DNA of 64,000 nucleotides from CAYPNP01 sp964412195 (GTDB lineage Bacteria > Acidobacteriota > JAAYUB01). Under the pieces are notes generated by a model that searched no databases, had not been told where the DNA came from, and was given only the letters and a program-made list of their open reading frames with translations. The DNA is taken from assembly GCA_964412195.1 (NCBI GenBank), contig CAYPNP010000011.1:1-64000 (forward strand), in the 5' to 3' direction. This document shows positions 25,019 to 33,389 of the stretch, piece after piece (position 1 is the stretch's first letter; each line of letters begins with the position of its first letter). A program made the position numbers and the translations under genes.

Positions 25019-26461
25019 ATGACAGCCCGAAACCGGAAGCGACGGCCGGCGGCGGATCCGCTGAACGCGCCGCGGAATGAATCCCGGCGCGAACTCGCCG
25101 CTTCCCCCTCCTCCCCTGCCGCTATCCCTGCCCCCGCGGCCGCTTCCCGGGCCGAGTCGGACAAGAAGAAGGGCGGGTTCGCGAACCTGGTGCTGCACAT
25201 CCACCCGCGGCAGGTCCCGGAGGCCGCTCTTCGCCTGGACCGGACCTTCGGCCTGGGCGGGGCGGCGGTGGTGCTGCTGCTCCTGCTGGTGGCCACCGGT
25301 GTCCTGCTCCTGTTCGTGTACGAACCGTCTCCCCAGACGGCCTATGCGTCGATCCAGGCGCTCCGGAACGAGGTGGCGTTCGGGCAGTTCGTCCGCAACA
25401 TCCACCACTGGAGCGGCAACCTCCTGCTGGTCGTCGCCGTGCTCCACCTGCTCCGGGTCTTCCTCACCGGCGCCTTCCGCCCGCCCCGCGCCCTCAACTG
25501 GATCGTCGGGCTGGCGCTGCTGCTCCTGACGGTCGCATCGAACTTCACCGGCTATCTGCTCCCATGGGACCAGCTGGCCTACTGGGCGGTGACCATCAGC
25601 ACGGGCATGCTGGAGTACCTGCCCCTGACCGGCCGGTGGCTGCAGGCCCTGGTCCGGCGCGGGCCGGAGATCGGCCCGGCCACGCTGGCCACGTTCTTTG
25701 CCCTGCACATCGCCATCCTGCCCATCTTGACGGTGTTCCTGACCCTGTTCCACTTCTGGCAGGTCCGCAAGGCCGGCGGGGTGGTCCTGCCGGCGGACAC
25801 TCCGGGCGCCCGGCCGGCGACGGTGCCGGTCTCCCCCCACCTGACCCGGCGGGAGGGTGCGGCGGCGCTGGTGCTGCTCGCAGCCGTCCTGCTGTTCGCC
25901 GCCCTGGTCGACGCGCCGCTGGAAGCGCAGGCAAACCCGGGGATGAGCCCCAATCCCGCCAAGGCACCGTGGTACTTCATGGGGCTGCAGGAGCTGCTGA
26001 TCCACTTCCACCCCTTCGTGGCGGTGTTCGTGCTGCCCCTGCTGGCCGCGGCGGCGCTGGCGCTACTGCCCTACCTGCGCTACGGGACTGCGCCGGCCGG
26101 CCGCTGGTTCCACTCGCCGCGAGGGGCCGGGCTGGCCCTGCGGGCGGCCCTGCTGGCGCTGGCGGCCACGCCGCTGGCGGTGCTGGCGGACGAGTTCCTG
26201 CCGGACCTCCGGACGCTGCTGCCCCGCGTGCCGGAGCTGGTCACCGGCGGAGTGCTGCCCCTGGCGCTCCTTGCGGCGCTGGGGGCGGCCGTGTACGTGT
26301 TCCTGCGCCAGCGGCGGGGCTACTCCCTGCACGAGACGGTCCAGGCGTTCGGCGTCGCCGTGGTGGCGGTCCTGCTGGTGCTGACCGTGATCGGCATCTT
26401 CTTCCGCAGCCAGGGCATGGCCCTGGCCTGGCCATGGGCGCGGCTCCTGCCGCCGCCCTGA
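25019..26461 (+). CDS. Cytochrome b of a bc-type quinol-oxidising complex
   Basis: 480 aa. After a Pro/Ala-rich N-terminal 45 residues, the N-terminal cytochrome b domain starts (FANLVLHIHPRQVPEAALRL) with the first haem-ligand region NIHHWSGNLLLVVAVLHLLR. The second pair of histidines is in FALHIAILP and FHFWQ. The C-terminal part has KAPWYFMGLQELL, the Qo-site counterpart of PEWY, and further helices to residue 475. Together with the Rieske protein (19 bp downstream) and the multiheme cytochrome it should move electrons from quinol to c-type haem. The N- and C-terminal domains are fused as in bc1. The gene order, cytochrome b before Rieske, is the reverse of the usual order. Confidence 0.9.
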   Translation: MTARNRKRRPAADPLNAPRNESRRELAASPSSPAAIPAPAAASRAESDKKKGGFANLVLHIHPRQVPEAALRLDRTFGLGGAAVVLLLLLVATGVLLLFVYEPSPQTAYASIQALRNEVAFGQFVRNIHHWSGNLLLVVAVLHLLRVFLTGAFRPPRALNWIVGLALLLLTVASNFTGYLLPWDQLAYWAVTISTGMLEYLPLTGRWLQALVRRGPEIGPATLATFFALHIAILPILTVFLTLFHFWQVRKAGGVVLPADTPGARPATVPVSPHLTRREGAAALVLLAAVLLFAALVDAPLEAQANPGMSPNPAKAPWYFMGLQELLIHFHPFVAVFVLPLLAAAALALLPYLRYGTAPAGRWFHSPRGAGLALRAALLALAATPLAVLADEFLPDLRTLLPRVPELVTGGVLPLALLAALGAAVYVFLRQRRGYSLHETVQAFGVAVVAVLLVLTVIGIFFRSQGMALAWPWARLLPPP

Positions 26462-26479
26462 TCGGGATCGGGTTGAACC

Positions 26480-26992
26480 ATGAGCGAACAGCTTGAAGTT
26501 CCCGACACCCCCAAGGATCCGTCCCGCCGCGGCTGGCTGGGCGCCGCCGGGAAGATCCTCGGCCTGGTGGCCCTGGCGGAGTTTGCCGGCGTCGCCGTGG
26601 CCTTCCTGTGGCCGCGGCCGGGCCGGAGGCGGGAAGGCGGCGAGGGCAACGTCCTGGCCTGCGGGCCGGTGGGCGAGTTCACGCCCCATTCCGTCACTCC
26701 CTTTCCGGCGGGCCGCTTTTACCTGGTCCGAATGGCCGACGGCGGCTTCCTGGCCTTGTCGCGCACCTGCACCCACCTCGGCTGCACCGTGCCGTGGGAC
26801 GAACAGAAGTCCCGGTTCGCCTGCCCGTGCCACGCCTCCGTCTTCGACATCGCCGGCGACGTGCTGAGCCCGCCGGCGCCGCGGGCGCTGGACCTCTACC
26901 CGGTGCGCATCGAGAACGGCGTGGTCCGGGTGGACGCCCGCCGCCCCGTCCAGCGCCAGCGCTTCGAACCTTCCCAGGAGGTGTACCTCTAA
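26480..26992 (+). CDS. Rieske [2Fe-2S] iron-sulfur protein
   Basis: 170 aa. A short cytoplasmic N-terminus and a membrane anchor (about residues 17-40) precede the Rieske domain. The cluster ligands are in CTHLGC (about 94-99) and CPCH (about 113-116). The chain ends QEVYL six bases before the next ATG. It carries electrons from quinol at the cytochrome b Qo site to the c-type haem acceptor. The three genes 25019-29377 are closely spaced on one strand and likely encode one complex. Confidence 0.93.
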   Translation: MSEQLEVPDTPKDPSRRGWLGAAGKILGLVALAEFAGVAVAFLWPRPGRRREGGEGNVLACGPVGEFTPHSVTPFPAGRFYLVRMADGGFLALSRTCTHLGCTVPWDEQKSRFACPCHASVFDIAGDVLSPPAPRALDLYPVRIENGVVRVDARRPVQRQRFEPSQEVYL

Positions 26993-26998
26993 GCCGCC

Positions 26999-29377
26999 AT
27001 GACCCCCGCTCCCGACGATCCCCGCCCCGACGACGCTCCGGCCGGACCGGCCGCGGGGGAGGCCGCCGCCCCCGGCCCGCCGCCGCCCGCCGGGCCGCGC
27101 CTGGCGCCGCTGCGGAGCTGGGAACGCGCCGGTTTCGCCGCGCTGGCGGTCATCCTCCTCACGGTGCCGGTGTACCTGATCCGGTCGGCGCTGACGGTCC
27201 GGCCGCCGGCCGCCCGCGGCGCCGCGCGGTACGTCGGCAGCGAGAAGTGCCGCGCCTGCCATGCCAAGGCGTGGGAGGCCTGGCAGGGATCCCACCACGC
27301 CAAGGCCATGGCGGCCGCCACGGACCAGACCGTGCTGGGCGACTTCCGGGACACGGTGTTCGAGGGGGACGGGATCCGGGCGCGATTCTACAAAAAAGGG
27401 AAGATGTTCTGCGTGGAGACGGAGGGCCCCGACGGCCGGCCGACGGAGTACGAGATCCGCTACACCTTCGGCTTCTACCCGCTCCAGCAATACCTGATCC
27501 CCTTTCCGGGCGGCCGCTTCCAATGCCTGTCGGTGGCCTGGGACTCGCGGGAGAACAAATGGTTTTTCCTGAACCAGGGTCGGCGGATCCCGCCGGGCGA
27601 CTGGCTGCACTGGACCCGCCAGGCCGCCAACTGGAACAGCATGTGCGCCGAGTGCCACTCCACGGGCGTGCGCAAGCGCTACGACCCTGTCGCGGAAACC
27701 TACAACACCACCTGGACCGACATCCACGTCGGCTGCGAGACCTGCCACGGCCCCGGCTCGCACCACGTGGAGTGGGCCGCCCAGCCGGCCATGGCCCGTC
27801 CGCCGGCGGACAACTTCGAGCTGGCCGTCCGCACCCGCGGCCTGACCAACCGCGAACTGGTGGAGCTGTGCGCCTTCTGCCATTCCCGGCGTGCGAGCCT
27901 CGGCGATTTCGACCCGACCGCGAAGCTGCTGGACAACGAGATGCCCGAGCTGCTGCGGGAGGGGATGTACCACCCCGACGGGCAGATCCTGGAGGAGGTG
28001 TACGAGTACGGCTCCTTCACCCAGAGCAAGATGTACCACAACAACGTCCGCTGCTCCGACTGCCACGACGTCCACAGCATCCGGCGGCGCAAGCCGGGGA
28101 ACGAAATCTGCCTGCAGTGCCACCGCGGCGACACCTATGACACCCCCGCGCACCACTTCCATAAAAAGGAGGTCGACGGGAAGCCCAGCCCCGGCGCGCT
28201 GTGCGAGCGGTGCCACATGCCGGGCCGCTTCTACATGGTCAAGGACTGGCGCCTGGACCACAGCCTGCGGGTGCCGCGCCCCGACCTCAGCCGGGAGCTG
28301 GGCACGCCCAACGCCTGCAACGCCGCCGACTGCCACGCCGACAAGAGCGTGGAGTGGGCGGTCGCGAATTTCACGAAGTGGTATGGGCTGACCCAGAAGC
28401 CGCACTACGGCCCGGTCCTGTCGGCGGCCCGCGCCCGCCGGCCGGACGCCGGGCCGCGCCTGGCCGAGCTGGCCCGGGACCGCCTGCGGCCGATGATGGT
28501 GCGGGCCACGGCGCTGGACCTGCTCCAGTTCTACCCCGGGCCCGCCGGCGAGGCCGCCCTGCGGGAGGGGCTCGGCGACGAGGAGCCGCTGATCCGGGCG
28601 GCCGCGGCGGGGAGCCTGGGGGGACTTCCGCCCGACGAGGCGCTGAAGATCCTCTTCCCCCTCCTGAGCGACCCGGCCCGGGCGGTGCGCCTCGAAGCCG
28701 CGCGCCTGCTGGCCGGCGTGCCCGCGGACGCCTGGCCGCCCCCGAAGAAAGCCGCATTCGACAAGAGCCTGGCCGAGCTGCGGCGGGTGTACGAGTACCA
28801 GGCCGATTTCCCGCAGGGCCGGCACAACCTCGCCAACCTGTATCTCGACCTCGGGCAGGCGGGGCCGGCCGAGGCGCAGTACCTCAAGGCCATCGAGTAC
28901 GACCCGGAGTTCTTCCCGGCGCGGATGAACCTGGCCCTCCTCTACAACGCCACCGGCCGCAACGACCGGGCGGAGGGGCAGTACCGCGCGGTGCTGGCTG
29001 GCTACCCCGACAACGGCGAGGCGGCCTACTCGCTGGGACTGCTCCTGGCCGAGGAGGGCCGGCCGGCCGAAGCCGAGCCGTTTCTTCGCCAGGCCGCAGA
29101 GCGCCTGCCGGCCATGCCGCGGGTAAGCTACAACTACGGCCTGCTGCTCCAATCGCTGGGCAAGCCTCTGGAAGCCGAGGCGGCCCTGCTGGCGGCGCTG
29201 CGGCTGGAGCCGGACAATCCCGACTTCCTCCACGCCGTGACGTACCACTACATCGAGCGCCGCCAGTGGGCCGAGGCGAAGCGCTATGCCGAGCGCCTGG
29301 CCGCCCGCTATCCGGCCAACCCCATCGGGCCAGCCCTGCTGGACCAGATCCGCCGCCAGGCTCCCTCAGGGCGCTGA
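26999..29377 (+). CDS. Octaheme-type cytochrome c fused to HEAT-like and TPR repeats
   Basis: 792 aa. A Pro/Ala-rich N-terminus and one membrane anchor (about residues 44-64) put the rest outside the cytoplasm. Seven CXXCH haem sites start at Cys84, 216, 246, 291, 352, 371 and 402; an eighth, atypical CX4CH site is at Cys440 (CNAADCH). Residues about 480-590 form HEAT-like helical repeats, and residues about 600-785 are TPR units (RHNLANLYLDLGQAGPAEAQ and similar). It directly follows the Rieske gene, with AGGAGGTG overlapping that gene's end. It likely receives electrons from the bc-type complex, and the TPRs may dock a partner such as a terminal reductase. I see no nitrite- or hydroxylamine-reductase signature. 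Confidence 0.85.
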   Translation: MTPAPDDPRPDDAPAGPAAGEAAAPGPPPPAGPRLAPLRSWERAGFAALAVILLTVPVYLIRSALTVRPPAARGAARYVGSEKCRACHAKAWEAWQGSHHAKAMAAATDQTVLGDFRDTVFEGDGIRARFYKKGKMFCVETEGPDGRPTEYEIRYTFGFYPLQQYLIPFPGGRFQCLSVAWDSRENKWFFLNQGRRIPPGDWLHWTRQAANWNSMCAECHSTGVRKRYDPVAETYNTTWTDIHVGCETCHGPGSHHVEWAAQPAMARPPADNFELAVRTRGLTNRELVELCAFCHSRRASLGDFDPTAKLLDNEMPELLREGMYHPDGQILEEVYEYGSFTQSKMYHNNVRCSDCHDVHSIRRRKPGNEICLQCHRGDTYDTPAHHFHKKEVDGKPSPGALCERCHMPGRFYMVKDWRLDHSLRVPRPDLSRELGTPNACNAADCHADKSVEWAVANFTKWYGLTQKPHYGPVLSAARARRPDAGPRLAELARDRLRPMMVRATALDLLQFYPGPAGEAALREGLGDEEPLIRAAAAGSLGGLPPDEALKILFPLLSDPARAVRLEAARLLAGVPADAWPPPKKAAFDKSLAELRRVYEYQADFPQGRHNLANLYLDLGQAGPAEAQYLKAIEYDPEFFPARMNLALLYNATGRNDRAEGQYRAVLAGYPDNGEAAYSLGLLLAEEGRPAEAEPFLRQAAERLPAMPRVSYNYGLLLQSLGKPLEAEAALLAALRLEPDNPDFLHAVTYHYIERRQWAEAKRYAERLAARYPANPIGPALLDQIRRQAPSGR

Positions 29378-29400
29378 AGTTCCCACCATCACGGGCAAAC

Positions 29401-29556
29401 CGAACGTCGAACAACGAACATTGAACATCGAACTTTGAAGTCGAACCCGTCATCCATTTGGTTTAGGCATTTCCCGGAGTTGTTCTCTCCCCGGACAGTT
29501 CTTTGTCAACCGCCGGTTTTACTTCGATGTTCGATGTTCAATGTTCAATGTTCAGC
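29401..29556. repeat. GATGTTC heptamer repeats in inverted arms
   Basis: Units of CGAACAT/TGAACAT run through 29401-29445 and the reverse complement (TTCGATG, TTCAATG) through 29522-29556, so the two arms can pair around a 76-bp spacer. The same family occurs near 36.9, 38.5, 59.25, 59.5 and 63.05 kb. The island lies between the cytochrome and the M6 protease genes. Confidence 0.8.
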
Positions 29557-29592
29557 TTGAGACCGTTCTCGCATCGCCGGATCGTGAAACTT

Positions 29593-29621
29593 TTGTCATA
29601 CCCATTCGAATGATGTATGAT
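29593..29621 (+). promoter_or_regulatory. Sigma-70-type promoter of the M6 protease gene
   Basis: TTGTCA (29593-29598), a 17-bp spacer, then TATGAT (29616-29621): five of six matches at each box. It ends 35 bp before the chosen ATG. Confidence 0.6.
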
Positions 29622-29656
29622 GTCGCGTTTCAGACTTCATGGGATGGTGGAGAACG

Positions 29657-32113
29657 ATGAGAGCTTCCAACCGCACCCGGATCCTCCTGTCCGCCGGGCT
29701 GGTTTTCCTGATGGCGGCGGCGCAGGCACTGCTGGCGCTGGAACCGCCCCGGCCCGGCCAAATCGAGAAATACCGCGCCGACGGCACCCTGCCGAAGCGC
29801 ATCGCCGACGCCTACGCCCTCGGCAACCACCGGGTGGCGCCCCGCCTGGCCGCCCGCCTGCAGCAACGCCTGGACGCCCTCGCCCGGCAAATCGGCGGGG
29901 GATCGGGCGAGTCGCCGCAGGAGCCGATGGTCGTGCCGCCAGCCTGGCAGGGCATGCCCACCCGCGGCGTGGTCCGCGTGCCGGTCCTGCTCATCTCCTT
30001 CGCTGACACCCCCAATACCATTTCGGCCGACAGCATCACCAGCCAGCTGTTCGGGGCCGGCCCCGGCACCTTTCCGTACGAAAGCCTGCGGAACTTCTAC
30101 CTCCGCTCGTCCTACAACCAACTGGAGCTGACCGGCTCCGTGCTGGGCTGGTACACCACGGCCTACCCGCGCAGCCAGGTGGTCCAGACCGACGCCGGAC
30201 GGGACAACCTCATCAAGGAAGTGATCAACTACTACAACGCCGCCGGCCACGATTTCAGCCAGTACGACAACAACGGCGACGGAACCATCGACTACCTGAT
30301 CGTCTTCTGGACCGGCGAGCACGGCGCCTGGGCCAGTTTCTGGTGGGGCTACCAGACGTACTTCTCCGACCAGGCCTACGCTGTCGACGGCGTCCACGTG
30401 GGAGACTACTCCTGGCAGTGGGAGGTCTACGATCCCGGGAACCCCGCCTTCGAGACCGGCACGGTGATCCACGAGACCGGCCACGCCCTGGGGCTGCCCG
30501 ACTATTACGACTATGACGACAGCGTCGGCCCCGACGGCGGCGTCGGCGGTCTGGACATGATGGACGGCGCCTATGGGGACCACAACTGCTTCAGCAAGTG
30601 GCTGCTGGACTGGCTGACCCCGACCGCCTACAACGACGGCCAGCACGACGTCACCCTCGCCCCGACGGCGTCCGCCCCCGAAGCGGCGGTGATCATGCCG
30701 GGCGACCCGGACGGACTGCCCTTCCAGGAATTCTTCATGGTCCAGTACCGCAACCGGGCCGGCAACGACAAGGAGTTCCCCACGGACGGCCTGCTGATCT
30801 GGCACGTGGACGCCCGGCTCGACGCGGGGGGCTTCAACTTCCTCTATGACAACTCCTACGCGGAGCACAAGCTGTTGCGGCTCATGGAAGCCGATGGGCT
30901 CGAGCAGATCGAGCGCATCGGCTGGGCCAACGCCGGCGACTACTACAAGGCCGGGTCCTCGCTGGGGCCGGCCACCACGCCCGACAGCGACCGCTACGAC
31001 GGCGTCCCGACCAACCTCTTGGTGGACGGCATCTCCGACCCCGGGCCGACCCTGAGCTTCACCGCGACCTTCGACCAGCTGGCACCCGCCCTGGAGGACG
31101 TCCACTTGTGCCTGGCCAGCGACGCCTGCGTCATCACCTGGCAGACCGACGAGTGGACCGACGCCCTGGTGGACTGGGGCCTGGATCCCGGCCTCGGCAC
31201 CCTGGCCGAGGGCGAGGGTTTCGGGCTGCGCCACAGCGTGCGGCTGTCCGGGCTACAGGCCGGCACCACCTACATCTTCAAGCTGTACGCCCAGGACTTG
31301 ACCGGCAACGGGTCCGAGAGCGGCTACTTCCACTTCACCACCCCCGCCTCCTCGCCGGCGCCGGTGGACGTGTTCAGCGACGACATGGAGAGCGGCACGG
31401 GCAAATGGATCATGATCCCCGGCGGCCCGGTCCCGTGGCAGATCACGGCGACGGGGTACGCCCACTCCGGCACCCACGCCTGGTTCAGCTTCGATGCCCC
31501 CGCCGGCAAGGACGACATGCTGGTGACCCAGCCCATCGACCTGACGGGGGCCGCCGCGGCCAGCCTGATCTTCTTCCACACCTTCCAGACGGAACCCACC
31601 TATGACGGCGGCGTGGTGGAGGTCTCCGTCGACGGCGGCAACACCTTCTTCGACGTGGGGGACGACCTCGAAACCGGCGGGTACAACGGCATCATCTCCC
31701 CCTACACCCAGTCGGCCATCCGTGGCCGGCCGGCCTGGACCGGCGGCCAGCTGGGCACCATGCAGCCCGTCGTGGCGAACCTCAACCGGTTCGCGGGCAA
31801 CCCGGCCATCATCCGCTTCCGGATGGCCTGCGACTCGAACACGGCGGGGCAGGGCTGGTACGTGGACGACGTGACCGTCCAGGCCTCGGCCTGCACGGCC
31901 GCGGCGCCCGAGCCGGGCGTCCCCGCCGGCGGCGGCGACCTCAACGGCGACCTGGTGGTCGATGCCGCCGATCGCGTGCTGCTGGCCCACTTCCTGGCGG
32001 AGGACCTGGCCGTCATCCCCACCGGGCTGTACCAGGCCGACCTCAACGCCGACGCGAAGGTGAACGCCACCGACGCCGTCCTGCTGGCCAACCGCCTGGT
32101 GGGAATCCTGTAG
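29657..32113 (+). CDS. Secreted M6-family metalloprotease with dockerin
   Basis: 818 aa from the ATG at 29657, which has GGTGGAG upstream; an ATG six codons earlier is less likely. The signal peptide ends near ALLALEPP. The M6 peptidase domain carries the zinc motif HETGH (His272, Glu273, His276) followed by ALGLPDYYD. Next come a fibronectin-III-like segment (about 475-565), an immune-inhibitor-A/MAM-like beta domain (about 570-745) and a C-terminal dockerin with two calcium-loop repeats (GDLNGDLVVDAADRVLLAH and ADLNADAKVNATDAVLLANR). It should be an extracellular endopeptidase, possibly anchored through a cohesin partner; no cohesin is visible here. The gene has its own promoter. Confidence 0.9.
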   Translation: MRASNRTRILLSAGLVFLMAAAQALLALEPPRPGQIEKYRADGTLPKRIADAYALGNHRVAPRLAARLQQRLDALARQIGGGSGESPQEPMVVPPAWQGMPTRGVVRVPVLLISFADTPNTISADSITSQLFGAGPGTFPYESLRNFYLRSSYNQLELTGSVLGWYTTAYPRSQVVQTDAGRDNLIKEVINYYNAAGHDFSQYDNNGDGTIDYLIVFWTGEHGAWASFWWGYQTYFSDQAYAVDGVHVGDYSWQWEVYDPGNPAFETGTVIHETGHALGLPDYYDYDDSVGPDGGVGGLDMMDGAYGDHNCFSKWLLDWLTPTAYNDGQHDVTLAPTASAPEAAVIMPGDPDGLPFQEFFMVQYRNRAGNDKEFPTDGLLIWHVDARLDAGGFNFLYDNSYAEHKLLRLMEADGLEQIERIGWANAGDYYKAGSSLGPATTPDSDRYDGVPTNLLVDGISDPGPTLSFTATFDQLAPALEDVHLCLASDACVITWQTDEWTDALVDWGLDPGLGTLAEGEGFGLRHSVRLSGLQAGTTYIFKLYAQDLTGNGSESGYFHFTTPASSPAPVDVFSDDMESGTGKWIMIPGGPVPWQITATGYAHSGTHAWFSFDAPAGKDDMLVTQPIDLTGAAAASLIFFHTFQTEPTYDGGVVEVSVDGGNTFFDVGDDLETGGYNGIISPYTQSAIRGRPAWTGGQLGTMQPVVANLNRFAGNPAIIRFRMACDSNTAGQGWYVDDVTVQASACTAAAPEPGVPAGGGDLNGDLVVDAADRVLLAHFLAEDLAVIPTGLYQADLNADAKVNATDAVLLANRLVGIL

Positions 32114-32251
32114 CGTTTCCGGCGGCCGCGGCCCCCCCTCATCCGGATCCTTTCCCCGCGGGGTGGATCTAATCCTGCATACCGGAGACGGACGGGCGCA
32201 CGACCTCGTGCATCCCCGCGTCCGCCGGCATCCCCCGCAAGGAGCAGACGG

Positions 32252-33139
32252 ATGAGCAGCCCGTTCCAAGGCGTTTTCCTCCCCCTGACCACCCCGTTCG
32301 ACGGCGACGAGGTGGCCGTCGGCCAGTTCGCCGACAATATCAAGAAGTACAATCCGTACCAGCCCGCCGGCTACCTGGTGCTGGGCACCACCGGCGAGAG
32401 CGTGTCGCTGACCGACGGCGAGTCTCTGCGTCTGGTGGCCTCCGCACGGGCGGCGTCGCCGGGCCGCCCCCTCCTCGTCGGCACCGGCCGGGAGAGCACC
32501 CGCGCCACCGTCGAATTCTCCAACGCCGCCGCGGCGGAGGGCGCCGACGCGGTGCTGGTCCGCCCGCCGGTGTTCTTCCGGTCGGCGCTGGACCGGCCGG
32601 CGCTCGAGCATTTCTTCCGCCGGGTGGCCGACGAGAGCCGCGTACCGGTGCTGCTCTACAACATCCCCTCCCACACCGGCACGGACCTGGACAGCGGGCT
32701 GGTCCTGGCCCTCCTGAAGCACCCCAACATGGCCGGCGTCAAGGACAGCTCCGGCAGCCTGGCGCTCCTGGGCGAGGTGGCGCCGCACCTGGAGGCCCGC
32801 CACACCTTCCTCATGGGCGCGGGGAGCGTGCTGCTGCCCGGCCTGCTGCTGGGGGCGCGCGGCGGGATCCTGGCCCTGGCCGACGCCGCCCCGGCCCAGT
32901 GCATGGCCCTCTACAACCTGTTCCGCGACGGCCGGCTGGACGAGGCGCTGGGGCTGCAGCGCGGCCTGACCGCCCTGGACAAGGCCCTGACCCGGACCTG
33001 GGGCATCGCCGGCCTCAAGCATGCCCTGGACCTGCTCGGCTTCCACGGCGGGCTGCCCCGGGAGCCCCTGCGGCCGGTCGGCGAGGAGGCCAGGGCGGCG
33101 CTGGCCGCTCAGCTGCGGGAGCTGGGCCTCCTCCGCTGA
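32252..33139 (+). CDS. DHDPS-family aldolase, similar to 4-hydroxy-2-oxoglutarate aldolase
   Basis: 295 aa, a TIM-barrel of the dihydrodipicolinate synthase/N-acetylneuraminate lyase family. The pyruvate-binding motif is GTTGES (residues 45-50), the catalytic Tyr is 136 (LLYNIPSHTG) and the Schiff-base Lys is 164 (GVKDSSG). Several stretches (GRESTRATVE, FGIPGLK-like GIAGLKHALDLLGFHGG) resemble eukaryotic HOGA1 more than DapA, so a retro-aldol enzyme for hydroxyproline or a sugar-acid pathway is likely. AAGGAG is placed before the ATG. The gene is alone, without lysine-biosynthesis neighbours. Confidence 0.82.
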   Translation: MSSPFQGVFLPLTTPFDGDEVAVGQFADNIKKYNPYQPAGYLVLGTTGESVSLTDGESLRLVASARAASPGRPLLVGTGRESTRATVEFSNAAAAEGADAVLVRPPVFFRSALDRPALEHFFRRVADESRVPVLLYNIPSHTGTDLDSGLVLALLKHPNMAGVKDSSGSLALLGEVAPHLEARHTFLMGAGSVLLPGLLLGARGGILALADAAPAQCMALYNLFRDGRLDEALGLQRGLTALDKALTRTWGIAGLKHALDLLGFHGGLPREPLRPVGEEARAALAAQLRELGLLR

Positions 33140-33174
33140 CTCCAAAAAAGGTTCACCTCAAGGTTGGCTGGCAA

Positions 33175-33290
33175 ACCATTTGACATTGGCCAGTTGACAA
33201 TTGCCATCGGTCATGTCAAACCCCGACCCTCGCCTCACGCCGGATCGGATAATGAAAAATGTCAAATGGCCAATGGCAAATGGAAAATGG
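33175..33290. repeat. AATGGCA heptamer repeats in inverted arms
   Basis: Arm one, 33175-33206, has TTGACAT, TGGCCAG and TTGACAA units. Arm two, 33261-33290, is CAAATGGCCAATGGCAAATG with further AATGG units, its near reverse complement. About 55 bp separate the arms. The island lies between the aldolase stop and the next gene. Confidence 0.65.
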
Positions 33291-33356
33291 ATTTCCGTCT
33301 TTCGTGGTATCTCACCCCAGCCGATGGGAAGGTGAAACATCGCCCGGACGGGATGG

Positions 33357-33362
33357 TATAAT
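33357..33362 (+). promoter_or_regulatory. Extended -10 promoter of the DUF6599 gene
   Basis: A perfect TATAAT is preceded by TGG, 27 bp before the ATG. The -35 region is weak (GAAACA), which fits an extended -10 promoter. Confidence 0.45.
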
Positions 33363-33389
33363 CCGCCGACTCTTCCTGGAGGTCGCGCC

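Noticed and set aside
26063..29248. 1061-codon open frame on the minus strand
   Set aside because: Antisense to cytochrome b, Rieske and multiheme cytochrome genes, whose motifs are unmistakable.
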